Assembly: GCA_934140155.1 (NCBI GenBank)
Contig: CAKPBC010000001.1
Location: 744,001 to 808,000, forward strand
Direction: 5' to 3'
Length of the DNA stretch: 64,000 bases
Source: an uncultured Bacilli bacterium
GTDB lineage: Bacteria; Bacillota_I; Bacilli_A; RFN20; CAG-826
Shown here one piece after another: positions 44,252 to 52,601 of this stretch. Numbering within the stretch: the first letter of the stretch is position 1; every line of letters begins with the position of its first letter. The notes beneath the pieces were generated by a model. It saw nothing but the letters and a program-made list of their open reading frames with translations. It ran no database searches and had not been told where the DNA came from. A program made the translations under genes and the position numbers.

Positions 44252-45253
44252 ATGGAAAAAATTAAAGTAAATGTTAGTTCTTCTGTGGCTAATATTTTAA
44301 AAAAAGATATGGAACTATTCGGCTTTTTTAAAGGTGAAGATGATATTAATACAAACAAATTTATTAATACTCTAATTGCTAATTACTATGATTTAATTGA
44401 AGAAGAGGAAGAAAAATTAACTAATGATATTGCTATTATCATTAAAAAGAATGGGCAAGATGAAAATGAAGAATTATCATCCCTCATTGCTGAGTACTTT
44501 TTAGAATACAAATTCAAAGACGAGTTATTTGATACTTCTATTTCTTTTAAACCAACATCGGTTAGTAAAGAGGCATTTCTTAATATTGAGTCATCTATTA
44601 ATAAAATGGGATTTTCTAAATATTTCCGCATTTTATTTTCTTCTTATGCAATGAAGCCACAATATAATCGTGAAAGGATTATATTTAAAGATAAAGTATC
44701 ATTAATTAATGATGCAATAAAAAATAAACACGCCTTGTCTTTAAAGCAAAATGATAAGAGAGTGTTTATATTTCCTTATAAATTAATTTTTAGTGGTGAA
44801 GAATTATTTAATTATTTGATTTGTTTTGATGAGTCTAATAAACCTATTTCTTTACGTTTATCTAATATTGAAGGACTGGTTTATACTAAGAAAAAATTTG
44901 ACTTAAATGCAGATATAAAAAACAAGCTTGATGTATTAATAAAAATGGGGCCTCAATATGCTTTTGATGTTACTGGTGTTCATGAATACGCTGTTAAATT
45001 AACAGATAAAGGATTAAAAATGTTTAAAAAAATATATATTCATCGTCCTAAAATTGATCGTAAAGAAGATAATATTCTTTATTTTAAATGTAGTTATCAA
45101 CAAATATATCAATATTTTTTCCGTTTTGGTAAAGAAGCATATGTTATGTATCCTAACTTACTTAGCAAAAAAATGAGAAAGGATTATAGAGATGCCGCTA
45201 ATCACTACTCGTTTGAATATTCTTTAAGTCAAAATAACTTAATTAAAGATTAA
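44252..45253 (+). CDS. Ribbon-helix-helix plus WYL-domain regulator
   Basis: A 333-residue protein. The N-terminal ~45 residues (KIKVNVSSSVANILKKDMEL, TNKFINTLIANYY) look like a ribbon-helix-helix DNA-binding motif. A WYL-type domain follows near residue 165-215 (VFIFPYKLIFSGEELFNYL, then PISLRLSNIEGL) with a long C-terminal part containing a second RHP-type turn. WYL proteins of this RHH-WYL layout are known as ligand-sensing regulators of defence systems, including CRISPR types. AGGCGGTG precedes the start. Its stop touches the stop of the convergent exonuclease gene. Confidence 0.72.
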   Translation: MEKIKVNVSSSVANILKKDMELFGFFKGEDDINTNKFINTLIANYYDLIEEEEEKLTNDIAIIIKKNGQDENEELSSLIAEYFLEYKFKDELFDTSISFKPTSVSKEAFLNIESSINKMGFSKYFRILFSSYAMKPQYNRERIIFKDKVSLINDAIKNKHALSLKQNDKRVFIFPYKLIFSGEELFNYLICFDESNKPISLRLSNIEGLVYTKKKFDLNADIKNKLDVLIKMGPQYAFDVTGVHEYAVKLTDKGLKMFKKIYIHRPKIDRKEDNILYFKCSYQQIYQYFFRFGKEAYVMYPNLLSKKMRKDYRDAANHYSFEYSLSQNNLIKD

Positions 45254-46207
45254 CTAACTATATATTTTTTCAATTAAATCTTCTAAAAAGATAAATTGAC
45301 CTTTAAAGTGCTGTAAAGCATCTTTGCCTATTGGTGGTATTTCACTATTTTTATATATGACATAGAAATCGACTTGATTTAAATCGTTTACTAATATTCC
45401 ACCTCTATTATGAATTACGTCTATAATACTAGATAGATCCATTTCTTTGTGTATTATATCACTATGTAATCGGTATTTTTTATTTTCATATTCTGGTAAT
45501 AGTAATTTTGCTTTATCTTCTTCTTCTACACGTCTATAAAGAGCGATATTTGTTTTGATTATTTCTTTTTCTTTTTTAAGCTTATTAAAGTTATTCATAT
45601 ATTCAATTGAATCATCTTTAGCATAATCTGATTCTTGAAGTAAAGTTAGTGCATCTATATTTTTTAGTTCGCATATTTTTTCTAATATTAACATAGCCAT
45701 TTTAGAATCATCACTTGAAAGATGTTCTTGAATATCTATCATTTTAGTAGCTCCTACTAAATGAAGACAAGATTCTTTTAGACTTTTTTGCTTTGATGTT
45801 TCAATATATTTACCAAATATTTTTTGTACATCATAACAAATATAATGAATTGGTTCTTTACTATATCTCATACAAGAATTATATAAATGTTGTATATCAT
45901 TATCACTTGACCATGCAAAACAAATTGTATCTTTGTCTTCCATAAGTTTTTTAATTTCTCCGTAATAATAATCAAACTCGGGTTGTGTGTAATAATAACT
46001 TTCGTCAAATGCTAAAGAAATAGGCTTATGTTTACCATATGCTCTTAAGTGGAATTTATTATTACTTCCTCTTCCAGGTGACATGGGTATTTCATATTTT
46101 ACTTTAACTTTAAAATTATCATCGGTTAATATGTAACCAAATTCACATATTTTACCAATTCCATTAAAGCAATTAGAGCATTCTGTATCAAAAAATAAGA
46201 ATTTCAT
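45254..46207 (-). CDS. DEDDh (DnaQ-like) 3'-5' exonuclease
   Basis: A 317-residue protein: Exo I motif FFDTECSN (Asp7, Glu9), Exo II region FAWSSDNDIQHLY, Exo III HLSSDDSKM (His and the fifth-following Asp, the DEDDh form). The C-terminal ~110 residues carry a charged coiled coil and an extra domain without recognised motif. A proofreading subunit is unlikely; stand-alone DEDDh enzymes act in repair, RNA turnover or beside defence genes. It lies 50 bases from the CRISPR relic. Confidence 0.8.
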   Translation of the reverse strand: MKFLFFDTECSNCFNGIGKICEFGYILTDDNFKVKVKYEIPMSPGRGSNNKFHLRAYGKHKPISLAFDESYYYTQPEFDYYYGEIKKLMEDKDTICFAWSSDNDIQHLYNSCMRYSKEPIHYICYDVQKIFGKYIETSKQKSLKESCLHLVGATKMIDIQEHLSSDDSKMAMLILEKICELKNIDALTLLQESDYAKDDSIEYMNNFNKLKKEKEIIKTNIALYRRVEEEDKAKLLLPEYENKKYRLHSDIIHKEMDLSSIIDVIHNRGGILVNDLNQVDFYVIYKNSEIPPIGKDALQHFKGQFIFLEDLIEKIYS

Positions 46208-46255
46208 TTTATCATCTGCTTTCTATTGCTATAAAATTAAACAATATAAAAAGAT

Positions 46256-46411
46256 ATAGCAATGATTAATTAGATAACACTACTCTCAAACCTAATAAAT
46301 AAGGTAAATATGTTTTTAAATGTTTGAAAGTAATTAATGATAACACTACTCTCAAACTATTTGGACAATTAGCGGATGCTAGTAGAGGTTTGAAAGTAAT
46401 TAAAGATAACA
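46256..46411 (-). CRISPR. Relic CRISPR array: one intact repeat, two half repeats, two 30-bp spacers
   Basis: One complete 36-base repeat at 46322-46357 (minus strand begins GTTTGAGAGTAGTG and ends TTACTTTCAAAC). It is flanked by a half repeat at 46273-46291 (19 identical bases) and another at 46388-46411 (one mismatch in 24). Spacers at 46292-46321 and 46358-46387 are both exactly 30 bases. Repeat length, GTTTGAGAG start and 30-bp spacers are typical of type II-A/C arrays in Firmicutes. On the minus strand the last repeat decays at its 3' side, as trailer-end repeats do, so the leader and cas genes would have been on the right and are lost. Confidence 0.85.
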
Positions 46412-46760
46412 TTAAATGTTTTTTAACTTCTTTATGATAATTTTTTGGTGTTATGCTTAATCCATCTAACAACCATTCTAACTGTTTGTATGTTACTTCT
46501 AACAACTTATTTTGTTCCTTTATCCAAAGGTATTTGCTTTCTTCCAATCGATGATATATTAACCAAAATCCATCACCGCCCCAATATAATATTTTTATCT
46601 TGTCTTTGCTTCTACACATAAATACTACTGCCACATTATCCATTATATTAAAATCCGGATTTATCATTTTTAGTTTTAAACATAATGAATCTATTCCACA
46701 TCGAAAATCAATATAGCCTGTTACAATATAAAATGTTGGCTTTGTTTCCCTTTTATACAT
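46266..46760 (-). pseudogene. tnpB: IS66 TnpB with CRISPR-derived tail
   Basis: The first ~117 residues match IS66 TnpB (YIDFRCGIDSLCLKLK, VAVVFMCRSKDKIKILYWGGDGFWLIYHRLE). The natural stop has been lost at the junction with the CRISPR array, so the frame continues through repeats and spacers, giving a tail in which LSLITFK and LRVVLS occur twice, the translated repeat. IS66 TnpB is an accessory protein needed for transposition; here it is probably inactive. Confidence 0.85.
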
Positions 46761-47111
46761 TTAAACACGCCTTTATTATCATTTTAATCAATTCTTCTTT
46801 AATTGATTAAGAGTAAATGTTAAATCATTTATTTTAAATGTAATTATTGATGAATTATCATCAATTTCTTTTATCGGTGTAATTGCTTTACTTACCTTTA
46901 ATTCTTTGTTCTTAGTTTTCCACTTAATAGTATAAAACGAACTTGGCTTTACATTATTTTCATTACACCATGCAGTAATACTAATACCTCTCTCTTTTAT
47001 TTCTTGTGTTGCTCTTTCAAATTGTTCTTTTGTCATTTTGTTGATTCCATTCATTTGAAAGTTTATTACTTTTTTATAGCTATTTAAATTGACGGATTCT
47101 ATTACGCTTAC
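46412..47111 (-). mobile_element. IS66-family element, left part only
   Basis: Contains tnpA- and tnpB-like genes in IS66 order, but no tnpC transposase. The right-hand end at 47111 reads GTAAGCGTAATAG inward, an IS66-type terminal repeat. The other end is missing: the sequence passes from tnpB straight into the CRISPR relic. The element cannot transpose on its own. Confidence 0.8.
46788..47054 (-). CDS. tnpA: IS66 TnpA-like protein
   Basis: An 88-residue protein with an N-terminal helix-turn-helix (ISITAWCNENNVKPSSFY) of the IS66 OrfA type and a C-terminal beta-rich part (IITFKINDLTFTL). 27 bases separate it from tnpB. Remnant of the IS66 element. Confidence 0.8.
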   Translation of the reverse strand: MNGINKMTKEQFERATQEIKERGISITAWCNENNVKPSSFYTIKWKTKNKELKVSKAITPIKEIDDNSSIITFKINDLTFTLNQLKKN

Positions 47112-47254
47112 AATGTTTCAAGAGACTTTGCCACTTCTTTAGCATCGTCTTTATCAAGTGTTTTTAGATATTCATCATCTTCCAAAATGCAACTTTTAAG
47201 AGCCATGTGAACTTGGTATTTCTCTTCATTGGTCAGCAAAAACAAATTGTCCAT
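47108..47254 (-). pseudogene. Small gene cut short by the IS66 insertion
   Basis: A 48-residue frame starting MDNLFLLTNEEKYQVHMALK behind an AGGAGGTG site. Its stop codon TAA is part of the IS66 terminal repeat (GTAAGCG), so the original 3' end is lost. The protein was helical and charged. A likely 8-bp target duplication, GAAACATT, precedes the repeat, but its partner is gone. Function unknown. Confidence 0.65.
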
Positions 47255-47471
47255 TTTCTCACCTCCTGACATCGTTTGTTACACCTAATTTAGCACTTAT
47301 TTTTATTATGTCAAACAGGCTGGTTCAGGCTCGATTTCAAATTTGAGAAAATCTTAGTTGATATGTTGATTCATGAATAGATTATAGGAACCAACCAGGC
47401 ACTTTTTGAGAAAATTTAAGTTAAATACCCTATGAAAACATTTTCATTAAAATTTTAATTTTGAATATTAG

Positions 47472-47503
47472 AAAAAATCACTACCACATTGTTGCAGTAG
47501 TGA
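47472..47503 (-). terminator. Terminator of the BREX operon
   Basis: TCACTAC/GTAGTGA stem, followed on the minus strand by six U residues, five bases after the last gene of the operon. Confidence 0.85.
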
Positions 47504-47508
47504 GATAG

Positions 47509-48648
47509 TTAATTTGGTGATACTATTTTAATAATTGCATTTGCTAGTTCTTCTGCATCCGAAATATCATTCATTTTACCAAAACTAACCCTAATGGTTC
47601 CTTCGGCATAATCCTTATCAACATCAATTGCTTTTATAACATGTGAAACTTGATTCCTTTTACCATCACATGCAGATCCTGTAGATATATAATATCCCAT
47701 CAAATCTAAACGATGAAGAATCAATTCACCGCTAGAATTTTTTATTGATATATTTATAAGTCCTGGCAGATGGTTGTTAGAATAACCGTTCCTAATGAAG
47801 TCTATATTTCCCTCTTTTAATTTAGCAATAAATCTATCTTCCATGACTTGTAGTTTTTCAATAGTTTTATTAATCTCAGATATTGATTCATCAAGAGCAG
47901 CTGCCATACCCACAATGGCTGGCACATTTTCTGTACCAGATCTTCTACCATTTTCTTGAGAACCACCATCAATAAACGATTTGATTGGTGTACCCTTTTT
48001 TATATATAAAAATCCTATTCCTCTGGGACCATTAAACTTATGAGCGGATGCAGATAACATATCTACATCTAATTCATTAACATCTATTTTTATGTGCCCT
48101 ACTGCCTGAACAGCGTCGGTATGAATTAACGCTCCATATCTATGGCATAAATCAGAAATCTTTTTAATTGGTTCAATCGTCCCAATTTCGTTATTTGCAG
48201 TCATCACAGAAACTAAAATGTTATTCGATTGATACTCTTTCAAATAATTTTCTAGTTCATTTAAGTCAACGAGGCCATTAGAATCTACAGAAATAAATAG
48301 AGTTTGCACTCCTTTTTCTTTTTCATCTTTGCAAGCATTTAATATGGCGTGATGCTCAATACACGAACAAATAATTACTTTTTTACCAATGTTGCCATTA
48401 AAACACTTAATAGCCCAATTATCGCTCTCACTACCACCCGATGTAAAAAAAATCTCTTCTGGCTTAGCTCCGATACATGTAGCAACTGTGTTCCTTGCAT
48501 GCTTTAAAGCATTTTTAGATGAACGAGAAAAAGAATATGGCTGTGATGGATTGCCAAAATCATCTAACATATATATTTTCATTTTATTAAAGGCCTCTAC
48601 AGACAATTTTGTTGTAGCAGCATTATCAGCATAAATTGCTTTTTTCAT
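47509..48648 (-). CDS. Cysteine desulfurase of the BREX operon (DndA/IscS-like)
   Basis: A 379-residue PLP enzyme: YADNAATTKLS, HTDAVQAVGHI, PLP-Lys in SASAHKFNGPRGIGF (about residue 204), GRRSGTENV, and the catalytic Cys in YISTGSACDGKRN (about 326). It should deliver persulfide sulfur. Its start overlaps the stop of the 65-residue CxxC gene (ATGA), so it is a true operon member. DNA phosphorothioation systems use such an enzyme (DndA, SspA) to feed an ATP-PPase of the DndC/SspD type; BrxP in the same operon is of that type. That this desulfurase serves BrxP is inference. Confidence 0.93.
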   Translation of the reverse strand: MKKAIYADNAATTKLSVEAFNKMKIYMLDDFGNPSQPYSFSRSSKNALKHARNTVATCIGAKPEEIFFTSGGSESDNWAIKCFNGNIGKKVIICSCIEHHAILNACKDEKEKGVQTLFISVDSNGLVDLNELENYLKEYQSNNILVSVMTANNEIGTIEPIKKISDLCHRYGALIHTDAVQAVGHIKIDVNELDVDMLSASAHKFNGPRGIGFLYIKKGTPIKSFIDGGSQENGRRSGTENVPAIVGMAAALDESISEINKTIEKLQVMEDRFIAKLKEGNIDFIRNGYSNNHLPGLINISIKNSSGELILHRLDLMGYYISTGSACDGKRNQVSHVIKAIDVDKDYAEGTIRVSFGKMNDISDAEELANAIIKIVSPN

Positions 48649-48842
48649 TTAAATAATTCGCATCCTTCTTCTTTGAATTCTTCAATTTTTTCTAATAATT
48701 CATCAACGGTCACATTTAAAAAATCAGCAAGGCAATCAAGACAATAAAATTTTTCTATATCCTTCCCGAGAAGTTTTCTATTTAATGCTATAGTATCTTT
48801 ATCAAGATTTTCTTTAAAACATGCAACACAGTTAATTTTCAT
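48645..48842 (-). CDS. 65-residue CxxC...CxxC small protein
   Basis: Short protein with CVAC near residue 5 and CLDC near 34, a likely zinc ribbon, then an acidic helical C-terminus (VDELLEKIEEFKEEGC) with a last Cys near 61. AGGAG precedes the ATG; it lies two bases after brxL and overlaps the desulfurase by four bases. It might carry sulfur, bind zinc or adapt the desulfurase to BrxP. No family name known to me. Confidence 0.78.
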   Translation of the reverse strand: MKINCVACFKENLDKDTIALNRKLLGKDIEKFYCLDCLADFLNVTVDELLEKIEEFKEEGCELFK

Positions 48843-48845
48843 TAT

Positions 48846-50327
48846 TTACTCCTCATTTGCAACGATTTTAAAGTCAGGGATTTCTTTTCCTTTATATTCT
48901 TTATCAAGATAAATTTGTTGCATTCTAACAATTTCTCTCATCTTCATTGCTGGTTTAAGACAATAGTTTTTGAAATCTTTAACACTAATATCTGCCGTCT
49001 TTCTAACATTAGGAAATAATAATTTTAGATATGCTGTTGCTATTCTTTTAACAGCTTCAGTATCTCTTGTATCAGCTTTTTCAGGGACTTCTATTAGTCG
49101 ATCAACTATTGTTCTATACGATGTATCATCTCTTAACAAATGCATAATGGAACAGAAGTACTCTGAATTTAATGCCCATCCAGTCAATTTTAAGTTATCA
49201 TTCATTCTAGGAATGTCCCAACCTTTAATAAAACCATGAATTCGGTCCAATAATGCCGTTTCTTGGAATAGGTGAGGTAATTCATTAAGCATATACTGAT
49301 ATTCGTCCATATAATCTTGTGAAATATTCCCTAAGAAAACTATACCCGCATCTGCCTCTCCTTCGAATCCGTTAATATTAAATGTTCCGTATTCCATATA
49401 GCCCTGCAAAATAGAACGCATCTCATTATCATCATTAAATTTAACAAGTTTTATTTCATCAATTGCAACAAAGTCGTTTCCTTGTATAAAACCATATTTC
49501 CTAGAAACTGTGTCAAAAAACATCTTTGATCTGGTAACTTTACCACCATCAACCAATGCTCCATATTTACTAACATGTCCAAATAAATATGATTTGCCCG
49601 TACCTTTTGGGGCCAATTCGATTATATTTAATCTTTTTTCAATAAATGGAAGTAATCTAGTTAAAACCGCTAATTTTTGATGCTCATTTTCATATCCATC
49701 AGCATTATAATCAACAGCTCCTAAAACCAAATCAATCCATTCATGAATATCAAATTCATTTCTAATATCTTTGTAATAATCTAAATCAATTGTGTATGGA
49801 CAAAAATTTTTGAAAGAGCATAATTTAATTTTACCCTTTTCTTTAGTTCTAGCTCTGCTTTTATTTCCTTTTTCTTCAAACTCAACATCAAAATTATCAG
49901 GGTATCTATAGCCTAATTCAACAATTCCCCATACATCTCTTGCACTGATTAAGTCGTCCTTAACATTCTGCCAGACATGTGGCTCGATTATCGTTTCTTT
50001 ATTTGTTAAACCGAAATCAGGAAGTGAAAATGAAATAGCTTGCGTTGCTACATCAATATCGACAGAAATTTTAGTTAAAAACTTAACCCTTTCTCCGCCT
50101 ATAACAATCCTATCTTTTATTGCTATCCAATCATCTTTACGAGGGATTCTTTTTTTTATAAATTCATCCATTCCGTAGTAATCAATATCGCCATTTTCAT
50201 CTTGAAATATTTTTAATAAATAATCTCTTAAAAAAGATGGCAGATTTAGGTTGTTGAAAAAACTTGTGTTTTTTATGTCTTTAAAAACAACCATTTCGTC
50301 AAAATATTCTCTTAATTTATCAGTCAT
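48846..50327 (-). CDS. brxL: BrxL-like AAA+ protein, short form without Lon protease domain
   Basis: A 493-residue protein with an N-terminal region, Walker A APKGTGKS at about 244-251 of the longer frame, Walker B FVAIDEI near 291, and later GNISQDYMDEY and LDRIHGFIKGWDIPRM, as in BrxL. BrxL of type 1 BREX is near 680 residues and ends in a Lon-like domain; this one stops about 200 residues earlier, matching the shorter BrxL class. The ATG at 50327 follows GGGAG and comes after the pglZ stop; an in-frame ATG at 50342 overlaps pglZ. BrxL in other types is a DNA-binding AAA+ ring. Confidence 0.9.
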   Translation of the reverse strand: MTDKLREYFDEMVVFKDIKNTSFFNNLNLPSFLRDYLLKIFQDENGDIDYYGMDEFIKKRIPRKDDWIAIKDRIVIGGERVKFLTKISVDIDVATQAISFSLPDFGLTNKETIIEPHVWQNVKDDLISARDVWGIVELGYRYPDNFDVEFEEKGNKSRARTKEKGKIKLCSFKNFCPYTIDLDYYKDIRNEFDIHEWIDLVLGAVDYNADGYENEHQKLAVLTRLLPFIEKRLNIIELAPKGTGKSYLFGHVSKYGALVDGGKVTRSKMFFDTVSRKYGFIQGNDFVAIDEIKLVKFNDDNEMRSILQGYMEYGTFNINGFEGEADAGIVFLGNISQDYMDEYQYMLNELPHLFQETALLDRIHGFIKGWDIPRMNDNLKLTGWALNSEYFCSIMHLLRDDTSYRTIVDRLIEVPEKADTRDTEAVKRIATAYLKLLFPNVRKTADISVKDFKNYCLKPAMKMREIVRMQQIYLDKEYKGKEIPDFKIVANEE

Positions 50328-50332
50328 ATTTA

Positions 50333-52591
50333 TCACTCCCATAAATCATTAGTCTTTGCAGACTCTTTCTCTACACTGAATGTATTATCTTGTGATACTA
50401 ATTTATCATTTGACCATACTTCAAATTGATAATCACCGCTTTTCTTTATGTCTTTTAATTCCGCAGTGAAATTTGTTCCGTCTGATGATATAGCAATATA
50501 TGAAGCACCATTAATGTGTACTGTTACATTATCCAACCTATTACTAGTGCAGAATTTCAAAACAGCAACGGTTTTGAAACTAACTTTAATAATTTGGGTA
50601 ATGACTGTAATAATAATTGAACTTGTCTTCTCTGTAATTTCAATAATAGGCACAACAACCTCTTCTAATGTTGCTCCACCATGCATTTCAACTTTACCGA
50701 CACGTCCACCCTTGAATGAATTATAATCACCAAGTATACAATAATCGTTTTCAATTACTGCATTTGGTATAACTTCCATTTCAGGATAAGCCTTGCAGAC
50801 TCTACCACCATGTTCACCTGTGGACTCAACATCGATTTTAACCATATCATTATTGATAATTGCCAATCTTGTTGCTCCATGGTCAGCAACAATAACTGCT
50901 TTACTATATCCGCCTGATTTTAATTTTTTTCTAATATTTGTTAAGCATTTATCAATGATATTAAATTCCTCGATAATGTGGATTGGTAATTTATTTTTAT
51001 CAAAATCATAATCATTTTTACCATCGTGAATTAACTCATCTAATTCTTTTTCATCTTTTAGTTCTACACCTTTTTTAGCAAAGAAGTCTCTAAACTCTGT
51101 GTTTTCAGATGTAATTGATGGTAAGTTTGCTTTAGCAATGCGAACATTTATAGCAAGATTTTTTTCAGCACATTTTCTTTCGATATAACTTAAAAATTCA
51201 ACACCCAATGCATCAACGAAATAAATTAATGAGTTGTCATACGATAGCTCTTCAAGCACCTCTGATCTATACATAAGAATACGGTTATAACTACGGTCAC
51301 ATGCTTCTTTATCAACAAGTGCTTTAAACTCTGGTGTCAAATGATTAGTAACTTTCAAATATTTATATTCTGAAAAATAATTATTTAAAAGATCATTCTT
51401 CATATTAAAATCAAGCAGATAATCGTAAAGATCTTTATAAACATGTTTTAATACATCAAGTAATTTGATTTTAGTGAATGATTGATAGTACTTATCAATT
51501 AGTTGTATTATTAATTTCTTTTCATTATCAGTATTATCTGTTAAATAATATAAAGCATCAGCCTCTTTATATTTAACCAAATTACAATACTCATAAATCA
51601 CTGTATCATCACCGATATTTTTAAGAATTTTCTTTCGTTGTTCGTATCTATTCCAATAGCCTTCTTCTTTGTAATTGAGATCCAAGATCGACTCATATAT
51701 TTTTGACAATACTTCGTTTGATTTTGTTGATTTATCTATTGCATAATTGATGGCCCAATTATCTGTTTTAATATTTTTAAATTTTCCAAAGAGAAAAATA
51801 AGCCATTTTTCAAAGTCATTTTTTTCAAGCCATTCTTCGATATTCTTAACATAATTTTTAGTATTGATAAATTCGCCTATTGTTTGTTCTATCGAGTCAT
51901 TTTCAAGCTTTTCAAGCAAGGTACTCCAATCTTCAGTTGCACCAAATTTCTCCTCGACTTTCTTTGTGGCATTATCTTTTAAACAAAGCAAATCATAGGC
52001 ATTTTTACATTCTTCAATGCCATATAAGGTATTTGGAAAGTCATTCTTACGGTATTCAGTTAATACGTAGAATTTTTCTCCAGACTTTCGTTCTATCTTT
52101 TTTAATGCTGTACTTAGGCTTTTTTCTGCAGAAACATAATTTTTATATTCATTATTAATGAAAACTAAAGACGACGGAATAGATGATTGACCATCATCAA
52201 TCAAAACTTTATCTCTATTTCTAGGACTCTTTTCATTGATATATTTTCCACATTGGAATGTTAAAATCAAAACTTTAGTTGCGAAAGACATTTCCAATAA
52301 CGAATGTATATTTTGCTTTAAAAAATCCTGACCGTATAGTTTTAAATATGTTCCTAAATCTGTGATAATAACAACTTTATCATCACATCTCCTAAGATAT
52401 TCATATAAATTTGATATCCCAGGTAATTCCATGCTCGTAGAAGTGAAATCAAACATGCTCTTTTTAGGCATCCCGAAATATAATTGAAGAAAATCATCTC
52501 TTTCTTCAACGTTAGGAACATCAATAACAAGAGGTCTATTATCATTACTTGTTAAATATGATTGGATTCTATTTTTAATTTGTTCCTGCAT
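50333..52591 (-). CDS. pglZ: PglZ, BREX phosphatase-superfamily protein
   Basis: A 752-residue protein with a helical N-terminal half and a C-terminal alkaline-phosphatase-superfamily (PglZ) domain: FVDALG at about 455 (metal-binding Asp), VADHGATR near 569, GEHGGR near 592, HGGATLEEVVVPI near 637. A beta-sandwich-like tail of about 100 residues ends the protein. PglZ is the hallmark of all BREX types. AGGAGG precedes the start; gap to brxC is ten bases. Confidence 0.95.
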   Translation of the reverse strand: MQEQIKNRIQSYLTSNDNRPLVIDVPNVEERDDFLQLYFGMPKKSMFDFTSTSMELPGISNLYEYLRRCDDKVVIITDLGTYLKLYGQDFLKQNIHSLLEMSFATKVLILTFQCGKYINEKSPRNRDKVLIDDGQSSIPSSLVFINNEYKNYVSAEKSLSTALKKIERKSGEKFYVLTEYRKNDFPNTLYGIEECKNAYDLLCLKDNATKKVEEKFGATEDWSTLLEKLENDSIEQTIGEFINTKNYVKNIEEWLEKNDFEKWLIFLFGKFKNIKTDNWAINYAIDKSTKSNEVLSKIYESILDLNYKEEGYWNRYEQRKKILKNIGDDTVIYEYCNLVKYKEADALYYLTDNTDNEKKLIIQLIDKYYQSFTKIKLLDVLKHVYKDLYDYLLDFNMKNDLLNNYFSEYKYLKVTNHLTPEFKALVDKEACDRSYNRILMYRSEVLEELSYDNSLIYFVDALGVEFLSYIERKCAEKNLAINVRIAKANLPSITSENTEFRDFFAKKGVELKDEKELDELIHDGKNDYDFDKNKLPIHIIEEFNIIDKCLTNIRKKLKSGGYSKAVIVADHGATRLAIINNDMVKIDVESTGEHGGRVCKAYPEMEVIPNAVIENDYCILGDYNSFKGGRVGKVEMHGGATLEEVVVPIIEITEKTSSIIITVITQIIKVSFKTVAVLKFCTSNRLDNVTVHINGASYIAISSDGTNFTAELKDIKKSGDYQFEVWSNDKLVSQDNTFSVEKESAKTNDLWE

Positions 52592-52601
52592 AATATCCTC
52601 C

